A DNA stretch of 10,620 nucleotides from positions 6,231 to 16,850 of the forward strand of contig FR878704.1 in NCBI GenBank assembly GCA_000434535.1, given 5' to 3'. Shown here in pieces: positions 1 through 6,682 of this stretch. The number at the start of each line of letters is the position of its first letter. Within the stretch, counting starts at the first letter, position 1. The translations under genes and the position numbers were made by a program. This stretch comes from Collinsella sp. CAG:166. Its GTDB lineage: Bacteria; Actinomycetota; Coriobacteriia; Coriobacteriales; Coriobacteriaceae. The notes below the pieces were generated by a model. That model was given only the letters and a program-made list of their open reading frames with translations, was not told the origin of the DNA and did not search any database.

Positions 1-1
1 G

Positions 2-379
2 ACGCTCTCGGGCGGCGAGGCGCAGCGTGTGAAGCTCGCCAAGGAGCTTCATCGACGCCAGACGGGCAAGACGTTCTATATTTTGGACGAGCCGACGACC
101 GGTCTTCATTTTGAGGACGTCCGCCAGCTGCTCGATGTGCTGCAGCGCTTGGTCGATGCGGGCAACACGGTGCTGGTGATTGAGCACAACCTTGATGTCA
201 TCAAGGTTGCCGACCGCCTGATCGATATGGGTCCCGAGGGCGGTAACGGCGGCGGAACCGTCGTGGTTTCGGGCACACCGGAGCAGGTTGCGGACTGTCC
301 GCAGAGTTATACGGGCAAGTTTTTGGCGCCGTTGCTCAGGCGTGACCGGGAGCGTCAGGCTCAACTTGATGCTCAATAA
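2..379 (+). CDS. uvrA: UvrA excinuclease ATPase subunit, C-terminal part (5' end outside window)
   Basis: This is the last 125 residues of UvrA, the damage-recognition ATPase that loads UvrB onto damaged DNA in nucleotide excision repair. The reading frame is open to the window edge. Its first visible residues, TLSGGEAQR, are the ABC signature of the second ATPase domain. Walker B and D-loop follow as ILDEPTTGLHF (visible residues 27-37), then the H-loop in VLVIEHNLDVIK. The ending (DMGPEGGNGGG, then SGTPEQVA) is characteristic of UvrA rather than of a transporter ATPase. The GTG at 29 lies inside the signature motif and cannot be the true start. The gene ends with TAA at 377-379 and is followed by a hairpin. 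Zinc-binding regions and the Walker A motif lie outside the window, so only the C-terminus can be judged, and it looks intact. Confidence 0.95.
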   Translation, partial: TLSGGEAQRVKLAKELHRRQTGKTFYILDEPTTGLHFEDVRQLLDVLQRLVDAGNTVLVIEHNLDVIKVADRLIDMGPEGGNGGGTVVVSGTPEQVADCPQSYTGKFLAPLLRRDRERQAQLDAQ

Positions 380-397
380 ATAGGCGATTCAGTTTAT

Positions 398-432
398 GGG
401 CGCCATCGACTCCTTGTGATTCGATGGCGCTT
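398..432 (+). terminator. Hairpin terminator after uvrA
   Basis: A perfect 10-bp inverted repeat, GCGCCATCGA (400-409) and TCGATGGCGC (421-430), encloses an 11-nt loop. Two G-U pairs would extend it to 398/432. It lies 18 nt after the uvrA stop codon. The downstream U-rich tract is poor (TTGCTGT), so termination may be partial or factor-assisted. The position and stem strength still make a transcript end the best reading. Confidence 0.6.
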
Positions 433-443
433 GCTGTGCCGAA

Positions 444-474
444 GTGACGTATGCAGCCGAATTGGACATATACT
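444..474 (+). promoter_or_regulatory. Candidate sigma70-type promoter for ybaK-murJ-uvrC
   Basis: The -10-like hexamer TATACT (469-474) matches TATAAT at five of six positions and lies about 38 nt before the ybaK start. The best -35-like hexamer is GTGACG (444-449), with a long 19-nt spacer, so only the -10 is convincing. Its place between the uvrA hairpin and the next gene fits a fresh transcription start. Confidence 0.4.
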
Positions 475-494
475 TAATCTTTGCGTCCGAATGC

Positions 495-505
495 GAGGGA
501 AAGGA
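495..505 (+). promoter_or_regulatory. Ribosome-binding site that sets the ybaK start
   Basis: The purine-rich run GAGGGAAAGGA ends 6 nt before the ATG at 512. It would lie inside the coding region if the in-frame start at 416 were used. It therefore decides in favour of 512, where the protein also begins to resemble its family. Confidence 0.65.
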
Positions 506-511
506 TATGTC

Positions 512-1012
512 ATGGCAAAGGCTGTAAAGACGCCAAAAACCAATGCGATGCGCGAGCTGGAAAGCGCCGGCATTTCCTATGTTCTACATACGTACGAAGA
601 CGATGGCGATGAGTCGGTGGGCCTGGGGGTCGCGATTTCGGAGCAGCTTGGCGAGGAGCCCGGTCAAGGATTTAAGACTTTGGTCTGTGTGACACCGTCC
701 AACGACTATGTCGTGTGCTGCATCCCTGTTGCCGACGAGCTCGATCTAAAGTCCGCCGCGCGTGCCGCGGGGGAGAAGTCCTTGGCCATGATGCATGTGA
801 AGGATTTGCTTGCGGCGACTGGCTACGTTCGCGGCGGCTGCAGCCCGGTCGGTATGAAAAAACGCTACCGGACGCTCATTGATGAGACATGTGTCCTTTG
901 GGATACCATTTTTATTTCGGGAGGCAAGCGTGGTTATCAGCTCGAGCTTGCACCCGATGATTTAATTGCATTTTGCGGGGCGACGGTTGCCGCGATTACG
1001 AGAGAGGACTGA
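512..1012 (+). CDS. ybaK: YbaK/EbsC-family Cys-tRNA(Pro) deacylase
   Basis: A 166-residue single-domain protein of the YbaK/EbsC family. These are cytoplasmic enzymes that hydrolyse cysteine from tRNA(Pro) mischarged by prolyl-tRNA synthetase, protecting translation fidelity. The family pattern is clear: FKTLVCV around residues 54-60, whose Lys55 corresponds to the conserved functional lysine; GYVRGGCSPVGMKK at 104-117, the family's most typical block; and the ending SGGKRGYQLELAPDDLI (136-152). Length is close to the usual 155-165. An in-frame extension to 416 would add 32 residues unlike the family and runs through the hairpin after uvrA, so the ATG at 512 with its upstream purine run is preferred. 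The stop is 3 nt before murJ, implying cotranscription. The family also includes other trans-editing enzymes (ProX-like), so exact tRNA specificity is inferred. Confidence 0.9.
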   Translation: MAKAVKTPKTNAMRELESAGISYVLHTYEDDGDESVGLGVAISEQLGEEPGQGFKTLVCVTPSNDYVVCCIPVADELDLKSAARAAGEKSLAMMHVKDLLAATGYVRGGCSPVGMKKRYRTLIDETCVLWDTIFISGGKRGYQLELAPDDLIAFCGATVAAITRED

Positions 1013-1015
1013 GCG

Positions 1016-2698
1016 ATGCCGCAGGAAGAATTGAAGCGCGGAGCTCATTTTGCAAAAGAATCTGCGCCTCAGACACCCTCATCCGAAGCTTCTTCGTCGC
1101 GAGATGACACTGACGACATGGGCTCGTCGGACTACTCCACGGTTGGTCGTTCCGCCGGGCTTATGACCATCCTGACTATCGTGTCTCGCGTCACCGGTTT
1201 TATCCGCACGTGGGCAATGGCGGCCGCTATCGGCATGTCGCTACTCTCGTCCTCCTATCAGGTCGCCAACAACCTGCCCAATATGCTCTACGAACTCGTG
1301 ATGGGCGGCATGCTCGTGACGGCGTTTTTGCCCGTGTACATGGGCGTGAGGCGTGAGCAGGGTCGCGAGGCCTCAAACGAGTACGTGGGCAACCTGCTCG
1401 GCATTCTGCTTTTGGTGCTGGGTGGCATTTCGTTGCTGGGGACCGTGTTCGCCCCGGGCTTTATCTGGACGCAATCGTTCCTTTCGGGTGACGGCGGCAG
1501 CATGGATACCGCTGCGTTCATGTTCCGTTTCTTTGCCATCCAGATTCTGTTTTATGGTTTGGGCTCGGTGTTCTCGGGCGTTCTCAACGCACACCGCGAC
1601 TACTTCTGGTCGACGTTTGCTCCGGTCCTCAACAATGTGATCGTCATTGCGAGCTTTATGGGTTTTGCGCCCGTGTCCGCACAGTTTGGCGAACGTGCCG
1701 GCATCATCTTGATTGCGGCCGGTACGACCCTCGGTGTCTTTGTTCAGATGGCATGTCAGATCCCTGCGCTTGGCAAGCACGGCGTGCATCCCCATATCCA
1801 TATCGACTTTAAGGACCCCGCACTGCGGCAGACGATTGCGCTCGGTATCCCGACGCTGCTCGCCACGGTGTGCATGTTTGTCTCGACTTCTATCACCAAC
1901 GCTGCCGCGCTGGTGGTCCAGCCCGAGACTGGTCCTTCCGTCATCGCCTATGCGCGCCTGTGGTACACGCTGCCCTACGCGCTGATTGCCGCCTCGCTTT
2001 CGACGGCGCTCTATACCGAGCTCTCTCACGACGCGCAGGAGAAGGATTACGACAGCGTTCGCACGGGCATTTCGCGTGGCGTCGCCCAGATGCTGTTCTT
2101 CCTGATTCCGTTCGCGCTGTACCTGATTGTCTTCGCGCGTCCGCTCAACATGATCTACTGTGCCGGCAAGTTTGATGAGTCCGGCGTGACGCTGGTGTCC
2201 GAGTACCTTGTCTACCTGGCGCTCTCGCTGCCGCTCTACGGCGTGGTCGTGTTGATGCAGAAGAGCTTCTCTGCCTTGCTCGACATGAAGCCCTATAGCC
2301 GCTATTGCCTGTATTCTGCCATCGGCCAGGCCGGCTCGGTTCTGCTGTTTGGCGTTGTGCTGGGCTTCGGCATGCCGGCAATCGCGCTTTCGTATGTCGT
2401 CGACTACGTGATCTTGGTCGGTTGTTCGCTGTGGTGGCTGCGTCGTCGTCTGCGTGGCCTTCAGGTCAAATCTATCCTACATGGCGGTTTCTTTGGCCTT
2501 TTGCTCGGTGGCCTGGGTGCTGCCGCAGGCGCCGGCGTCATGTGGGCGCTTGAGCACTTTGTCGGGGCGCTTGGCGGTTCGATTCTGATTACTCTTGGCT
2601 ATGTTTGCGTTGCGGGTGTCGTCTCGCTTGCTGTTACCTTTGGCCTTGCCGTCGTCCTTAAGATGCCCGAGGTCTCGGCGCTGCTTCGTCGCAAGTAG
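1016..2698 (+). CDS. murJ: MurJ/MviN lipid II flippase
   Basis: A 560-residue polytopic membrane protein of the MurJ (MviN, MOP superfamily) family, which moves the peptidoglycan precursor lipid II to the outer face of the membrane. After a hydrophilic head (about residues 1-44), the core opens with SRVTGFIR (57-64), matching the family's SRxxGFxR; its Arg58 and Arg64 correspond to essential Arg18 and Arg24 of E. coli MurJ. NNLPNMLYELVMGG follows (85-98). By ungapped alignment, E. coli Asp39 and Arg52 are Ser79 and Tyr92 here, as expected of actinobacterial-type MurJ. Many hydrophobic segments follow, compatible with about 14 helices. The ATG at 1016 has AGAGAGGA at 1001-1008, inside the end of ybaK; an alternative ATG at 1118 would remove most of the head. 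The stop codon abuts uvrC. Head and length exceed the E. coli protein (about 511 residues). Confidence 0.93.
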   Translation: MPQEELKRGAHFAKESAPQTPSSEASSSRDDTDDMGSSDYSTVGRSAGLMTILTIVSRVTGFIRTWAMAAAIGMSLLSSSYQVANNLPNMLYELVMGGMLVTAFLPVYMGVRREQGREASNEYVGNLLGILLLVLGGISLLGTVFAPGFIWTQSFLSGDGGSMDTAAFMFRFFAIQILFYGLGSVFSGVLNAHRDYFWSTFAPVLNNVIVIASFMGFAPVSAQFGERAGIILIAAGTTLGVFVQMACQIPALGKHGVHPHIHIDFKDPALRQTIALGIPTLLATVCMFVSTSITNAAALVVQPETGPSVIAYARLWYTLPYALIAASLSTALYTELSHDAQEKDYDSVRTGISRGVAQMLFFLIPFALYLIVFARPLNMIYCAGKFDESGVTLVSEYLVYLALSLPLYGVVVLMQKSFSALLDMKPYSRYCLYSAIGQAGSVLLFGVVLGFGMPAIALSYVVDYVILVGCSLWWLRRRLRGLQVKSILHGGFFGLLLGGLGAAAGAGVMWALEHFVGALGGSILITLGYVCVAGVVSLAVTFGLAVVLKMPEVSALLRRK

Positions 2699-4645
2699 GT
2701 GCGCGTGGCCGGTCACGACAACATTCCAACGCTTGCCGAGCAGGTTTCGCGCGTTCCCACACAGCCCGGATGCTACCTTTGGAAGGATGCCAAGGGCGAT
2801 GTCATCTACGTGGGCAAGGCGAAAAACCTACGCGCCCGCATGCGTCAATACGTGACACTGCAGGATGAGCGTCAAAAGATTCCGCTGATGATGCAGCTGG
2901 TGGCGAGCTTTGACTATATCGTGGTGGAGACCGAGCATGAGGCGTTGGTGCTCGAGCGCAATTTGATTGGTCAGTACCATCCGTACTTTAACGTCGACCT
3001 CAAGGATGACAAGAGCTACCCCTTTATCGCCATTACAAAGGGCGACCTGTATCCCGCTATCAAATATACGCGTGAGCGTCATAAGCCGGGAACGCGCTAT
3101 TTTGGACCCTATACCGATAGCCGTGCGGCACGTGAGACGATAGATACGCTGCGCAAGGTTATTCCCATCTGCTCCGCATCCTGTGCGGAGTGGCGTCGTT
3201 GTCGCCGTATCGTTGAGTCCCACAAGGGCGAGGAAGACATCGTCAATATGATTTGCGCGCAAAACGGGCGTCCCTGCTTTGACTACCATGTCGGGCGCGG
3301 CCCGGGTGCGTGTGTCGGCGCGATTTCCCCGGCAGACTATGCCAAGAACGTCAAGCGTGTCGAGCGCTTTTTGTCGGGCCATCGCAAGGATGTCGTCGAT
3401 GAGCTGACCTCCGAGATGACGGATGCCGCCGAGGCGCTCGACTTTGAGCGCGCGGCACGCGTCAAACGTCGTTTGGAGGTCATCAGGGGTCTGGACGATC
3501 GTCAGCAAGTCGTTTTTCCCTCCAGTGTCGATATCGATGTCATCGGGTTCTATCGCGAGGAGACCATCTCCGCCGCTTGCGTCTTCGTCGTTCGCGAGGG
3601 CCGAACAGTTCGCACCTGCGAGTTCATTCTCGACAAGGGTCTTGATGTTGACGAGGAAGAGCTCCAGTCGGGCTTTCTTAAGCGCTATTACGACGAGACG
3701 GCTGATATTCCAGCTGAGGTCAACCTTTCCGTCGAGCTTGAGGATGCGGAGGCGCTGGGGGAATGGCTTGCGGGCAAGCGCGAGCGTTCCTGCCATCTCC
3801 ATAGGCCGCAGCGTGGCGAAAAGCACCGTTTGCTCGATATGGCATCCAAAAATGCGCGCCATGCCCTCATGCGCTACATGATGCGAACGGGGTACGCTGA
3901 CGACCGCACCAATCAGGCGCTCCTGGAGCTCGAAAGCGCGCTGGCGCTGCCAGCGCCGCCGATGCGTATCGAGTGCTTCGATATCTCGACGCTGCACGGA
4001 ACCTTTACCGTCGCCTCGATGGTGGTGTTTACCAACGGACGCGCCGACAAGAGCCAGTACCGTCGTTTTAAAATTCAGGCCGAATTGGACGAGGCAAACG
4101 ACTTCGTGTCGATGTCCGAGGTTTTGGGACGACGCTATGCTCCCGAGCGCATGGCCGACGAGCGCTTTGGATCGCGCCCCGATTTGCTCGTTGTCGATGG
4201 CGGTAAGCCGCAATTGACCGCTGCGATCAAGCAACTTGAGGCTCTTGGGCTCGATATACCAGTTTGTGGCTTGGCAAAGGCCGATGAGGAGGTTTTCGTG
4301 CCTTGGGACGAGACTCCAGTCGTGCTTCCGACCGGGTCCGCGTCGCTCTATCTAATCAAACAGGTGCGCGATGAATCGCACCGTTTTGCCATCACGTTCC
4401 ATCGCGAATTGCGCGATAAAGCCATGACGGTTTCGGTACTCGATGACGTTCCAGGCGTGGGACCCACCAGAAAACGTGCCCTTATGCGCCATTTTGGCTC
4501 GATGAAGCGTTTGCGCGCGGCGAGCGAGCAAGAGATCGCGGAAGTTCGAGGCGTTCCGGCCGATGTCGCCAAAGCGGTCCACGAGGCACTTGTTGCATGG
4601 AATGCCGAACGCGCCCAGGCATCGGCCAACCGTTCCGAAAACTAA
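2699..4645 (+). CDS. uvrC: UvrC excinuclease subunit
   Basis: A 648-residue UvrC, the nuclease that makes both incisions around a lesion held by UvrB. Domains in order: GIY-YIG nuclease (about 20-100) with GCY at 24-26, YVGKAKNLRAR at 37-47 and the conserved EALVLE at 81-86; a cysteine-containing region (158-205); the UVR motif that contacts UvrB (about 232-266); the RNase H-like 5' nuclease with Asp428 (IECFDIS), Asp500 (LLVVDGGKPQ) and His561 (DESHRF); and tandem helix-hairpin-helix motifs at the end (DDVPGVGPTRKRAL onwards, from 582). All catalytic residues appear present, so the enzyme should be active. The GTG at 2699 directly follows the murJ stop; GTG at 2705 is equally possible and has TAGG just before it. 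The third cysteine of the usual cluster is Gly201 here, and the region before RPC (191-193) is enlarged. Confidence 0.95.
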   Translation: MRVAGHDNIPTLAEQVSRVPTQPGCYLWKDAKGDVIYVGKAKNLRARMRQYVTLQDERQKIPLMMQLVASFDYIVVETEHEALVLERNLIGQYHPYFNVDLKDDKSYPFIAITKGDLYPAIKYTRERHKPGTRYFGPYTDSRAARETIDTLRKVIPICSASCAEWRRCRRIVESHKGEEDIVNMICAQNGRPCFDYHVGRGPGACVGAISPADYAKNVKRVERFLSGHRKDVVDELTSEMTDAAEALDFERAARVKRRLEVIRGLDDRQQVVFPSSVDIDVIGFYREETISAACVFVVREGRTVRTCEFILDKGLDVDEEELQSGFLKRYYDETADIPAEVNLSVELEDAEALGEWLAGKRERSCHLHRPQRGEKHRLLDMASKNARHALMRYMMRTGYADDRTNQALLELESALALPAPPMRIECFDISTLHGTFTVASMVVFTNGRADKSQYRRFKIQAELDEANDFVSMSEVLGRRYAPERMADERFGSRPDLLVVDGGKPQLTAAIKQLEALGLDIPVCGLAKADEEVFVPWDETPVVLPTGSASLYLIKQVRDESHRFAITFHRELRDKAMTVSVLDDVPGVGPTRKRALMRHFGSMKRLRAASEQEIAEVRGVPADVAKAVHEALVAWNAERAQASANRSEN

Positions 4646-4670
4646 ACGTGCTTCTAAACAACTGATATAC

Positions 4671-4693
4671 ATGATTGGCCGATTTTCAATCAT
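4671..4693 (+). terminator. Weak AT-rich hairpin after uvrC
   Basis: Perfect 7-bp arms ATGATTG (4671-4677) and CAATCAT (4687-4693) enclose a 9-nt loop and are followed by TTATTTC. The hairpin begins 25 nt after the uvrC stop, and the U-rich tail fits an intrinsic terminator. The stem is short and AT-rich, so it would be a weak one. Confidence 0.35.
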
Positions 4694-4745
4694 TTATTTC
4701 GCGGCGATTACCTGTCGATTTCGGGTTTTATTAACGCTAAAACGT

Positions 4746-4778
4746 TTGACTAGCCATGGTGAACAACCCTGCTATCCT
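4746..4778 (+). promoter_or_regulatory. Candidate upstream promoter of the opp operon
   Basis: TTGACT (4746-4751) matches the -35 consensus at five of six positions. TATCCT (4773-4778), preceded by TGC as an extended -10, matches four of six. The spacer is long at 21 nt, which weakens the call; using TGCTAT (4770-4775) gives 18 nt but a poorer hexamer. The AT-rich DNA before it (about 4680-4745) could act as an UP-like element. A start near 4785 would give a leader of about 225 nt carrying the dyads downstream. Confidence 0.35.
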
Positions 4779-4808
4779 GCGGGTTGACGATGACTGATAT
4801 CTCACCTC

Positions 4809-4893
4809 GTCGATACATACTGTCTGGCGAATCGTTTGTCAATGAATTCGGTGAACGGTAGTAAATACCGTTCAAGCGTATGTATGTATCGGT
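4809..4893 (+). promoter_or_regulatory. Nested inverted repeats before oppA: outer stem enclosing a hairpin
   Basis: A perfect 10-bp inverted repeat, CGATACATAC (4811-4820) and GTATGTATCG (4882-4891), can be extended in RNA by two G-U pairs to 4809/4893. It encloses 61 nt that contain a second perfect inverted repeat at 4852-4874. As RNA this would be a closing stem with an internal hairpin, as in structured 5' leaders. As DNA the repeats could be operator half-sites. I do not recognise a known riboswitch or T-box signature. Position before a transporter operon suggests control of oppA, but the mechanism is unknown. Confidence 0.5.
4852..4874 (+). repeat. Perfect 9-bp inverted repeat (operator or RNA hairpin)
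   Basis: TGAACGGTA (4852-4860) and TACCGTTCA (4866-4874) are exact reverse complements around a 5-nt centre, GTAAA. The 23-bp length and small centre fit either a dimeric repressor site or a stable RNA hairpin. No U-tract follows, so it is not a terminator. It lies about 140 nt before the oppA start codon. Confidence 0.6.
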
Positions 4894-4913
4894 CGCCGAG
4901 CGCGGCACCTCAG

Positions 4914-4943
4914 TTGGGTTCGTCGGTAGGTAAGGTATATATC
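4914..4943 (+). promoter_or_regulatory. Candidate proximal promoter of oppA
   Basis: TTGGGT (4914-4919) is a weak -35-like hexamer, and TATATATC (4936-4943) offers a -10 with a 16- or 18-nt spacer. It would give a leader of roughly 60 nt that skips the nested dyads and keeps only the last hairpin. The -35 is poor, so this is tentative. Confidence 0.28.
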
Positions 4944-4957
4944 GTCCGCAAGTTGCG

Positions 4958-4981
4958 CGGGGGCAAGTCTAGGTGCTCCCG
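4958..4981 (+). promoter_or_regulatory. Hairpin just before the oppA ribosome-binding site
   Basis: CGGGGGCA (4958-4965) pairs with TGCTCCCG (4974-4981) through eight pairs, including one G-U, around an 8-nt loop. It ends 19 nt before the AGGAG sequence of oppA. It could stabilise the mRNA 5' end or affect translation initiation. The following GGTAAGATTCTCTATT is too mixed for a clear terminator. Confidence 0.35.
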
Positions 4982-5000
4982 GGTAAGATTCTCTATTGAT

Positions 5001-5005
5001 AGGAG
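5001..5005 (+). promoter_or_regulatory. Ribosome-binding site that sets the oppA start
   Basis: AGGAG lies 5 nt before the ATG at 5011. It would be inside the coding region if the in-frame TTG at 4996 were used, so it fixes the start at 5011. Confidence 0.8.
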
Positions 5006-5010
5006 AAGAC

Positions 5011-6624
5011 ATGGCCATCATCAACAAGGGTATGTCCAGGCGTTCGTTCCTCGGCCTCACCGGCAGCGTCGCTGCTGTCGCAGGGCTTGGTCTCACCGGC
5101 TGCGGTGGCAGCTCCAACGACGAGGGTTCCGCTTCCGGTTCCGCCGATTCCGCCAACCGTGGCGGCGGCGTGATCACCGCTGGTTCCGCTTACGCTCCGT
5201 CCAGCTTCGATCCCGCCAGCACCGGCTCCGCTGTGGGCCTGGGTGCTAACTGGCACGTCGTCGAGGGCCTCTACGGCATCGATTACCACGACTACAGCAC
5301 CTTCAACGAGCTCGCCACCGACGATCCCAAGTCTGTGGACGACACCACTTTCGAGGTCACCATCCGCAAGGGCGCCAAGTTCTCCGATGGCACCGAGGTC
5401 ACCGCTGACGATGTCGTTGCCTCCTACACCGCTTGCGCCGCTTCCGCTACCTATGCTCCGTTCTTCCAGCCCTTCGAGTCCATCGAGGCCAAGGACGCCA
5501 GCACCGTGACGGTCAAGACCAAGGTCCCCAACTTCTCCCTGCTCAAGGATCGTCTGGCCATCGTCCGCGTTACCCCGGCCACCCAGACCGAGGAGGATCG
5601 CGCCAAGCAGCCGATCGGCTCCGGCCCCTGGATGTACGACTCTATCTCCGATACCGAGATCACCCTGGTTCCCAACCCCGAGTACAACGGTGAGTACGCT
5701 GCCGAGGATAAGAAGATCCAGTACAGCATCCTGACCGACCCCACCGCTCGCGTTACCGCTCAGCAGGAGGGCTCCACGCTCGTTATGGAGCTCGTTACCG
5801 CTGACGCCGTCGACCAGCTCGAGAGCGCTGGCTGCAAGATCGACAACGTCCAGGGCTTCGGCACCCGCTTCATCATGTTCAACGTCGCCAAGGAGCCTTG
5901 GAACAACGTCAAGGTCCGTCAGGCCGTCATGTACGCGCTCGACACCGAGAAGATGATCACCAACACCTTCGCCGGCCTTGCCACCGCTGCCAGCTGCTAC
6001 CTGCCCAAGAGCTTCACCAACTATCATGAGGCTTCCACGGTGTACAAGACCGACGCCAAGAAGGCCAAGAAGCTCATCGAGGAGTCCGGCATCACCCCGG
6101 GTGCCATCACCCTGCGCACCACCGACAACGAGCAGATTAAGGGCATGGCCGCCCAGGTCAAGAACGACCTCGACGCTCTCGGCTTCGAGGTGACCATCCA
6201 GACCGATACCTCGCCGGCCACCTACGCTGCCATCGACGGCGGCGAGGCCTACGATATCCTCCTTGCCCCTGGCGATCCGTCCTGCTTCGGCGCTGACCCC
6301 GACCTGCTGCTCAACTGGTGGTACGGCGACAACGTCTGGATGCAGACCCGTTGCCCGTGGAAGGAGTCCGCTGAGTGGGAGAAGCTCCACGGTCTCATGG
6401 ACGAGGCTCTTGCCGCCGAGGGCGACGAGCAGCAGAAGAAGTGGAACGAGTGCTTCGACATCATCGCCGACAACGCTGTTCTGTACCCCGTTGTCCACGT
6501 CAAGACCGTCTCCGCTTCCTGGGACGATCCGTCTACCGCGCCCAACGGCGAGGCCCTCGATGGCTTCAAGGGCATCGGCACGACGAGCATGTCCTTCAGG
6601 GGCGTCGCGACCGTCAAGGCCTAA
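5011..6624 (+). CDS. oppA: Peptide/nickel-type ABC transporter substrate-binding lipoprotein with Tat-like signal
   Basis: A 537-residue extracellular solute-binding protein of family 5 (SBP_bac_5; OppA/DppA type), which would be lipid-anchored outside the membrane and deliver peptides to the channel. The N-terminus has a twin-arginine motif, SRRSFLGL (9-16), a hydrophobic stretch and a lipobox LTGC with Cys31 as the lipidated residue, so export by Tat followed by lipoprotein processing is likely. A Ser/Gly-rich tether spans about 32-53. The family signature is at 115-140: FEVTIRKGAKFSDG, then TADDVVASY. GSGPW (202-206) is the common GTGPY-like turn. Codons strongly favour C-ending forms (GCC, ACC, AAC, AAG), more than in uvrC, suggesting high expression. 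The ATG at 5011 is set by AGGAG. Family 5 proteins also bind nickel, haem or sugars; the operon favours di- or oligopeptides, but the ligand cannot be read from sequence. Confidence 0.9.
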   Translation: MAIINKGMSRRSFLGLTGSVAAVAGLGLTGCGGSSNDEGSASGSADSANRGGGVITAGSAYAPSSFDPASTGSAVGLGANWHVVEGLYGIDYHDYSTFNELATDDPKSVDDTTFEVTIRKGAKFSDGTEVTADDVVASYTACAASATYAPFFQPFESIEAKDASTVTVKTKVPNFSLLKDRLAIVRVTPATQTEEDRAKQPIGSGPWMYDSISDTEITLVPNPEYNGEYAAEDKKIQYSILTDPTARVTAQQEGSTLVMELVTADAVDQLESAGCKIDNVQGFGTRFIMFNVAKEPWNNVKVRQAVMYALDTEKMITNTFAGLATAASCYLPKSFTNYHEASTVYKTDAKKAKKLIEESGITPGAITLRTTDNEQIKGMAAQVKNDLDALGFEVTIQTDTSPATYAAIDGGEAYDILLAPGDPSCFGADPDLLLNWWYGDNVWMQTRCPWKESAEWEKLHGLMDEALAAEGDEQQKKWNECFDIIADNAVLYPVVHVKTVSASWDDPSTAPNGEALDGFKGIGTTSMSFRGVATVKA

Positions 6625-6682
6625 GACTCGTTTGAGTCATATGTGGGGCGTCGGTCGTAAGGCAACGTCCTCATAGTTGAAA

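Noticed and set aside
416..511. In-frame N-terminal extension of the YbaK-like protein
   Set aside because: It would be read from the uvrA terminator hairpin through the promoter-like site and ribosome-binding site, and it does not resemble the family.
2828..4234. A 468-codon open frame on the - strand opposite uvrC
   Set aside because: uvrC is complete with all catalytic motifs. The opposite frame shows no recognisable domain and no promoter or ribosome-binding site.
4947..4957. Short palindrome CGCAAGTTGCG in the oppA leader
   Set aside because: Five-base arms around one base are expected by chance in G+C-rich DNA, and they cannot form an RNA loop.
4646..5010. Known riboswitch or T-box in the gene-free stretch
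   Set aside because: I looked for T-box-like conserved elements and common riboswitch cores and saw none. The stems present do not match a family I recognise.
4836..5249. A 137-codon frame running from the leader into oppA
   Set aside because: It starts at a TTG without a ribosome-binding site, becomes Arg-rich where it overlaps oppA out of frame, and shows no family likeness.
4993..6498. A 501-codon open frame on the - strand opposite oppA
   Set aside because: Same cause: a composition shadow of a strongly biased gene, rich in Gly, Val and Leu without motifs.
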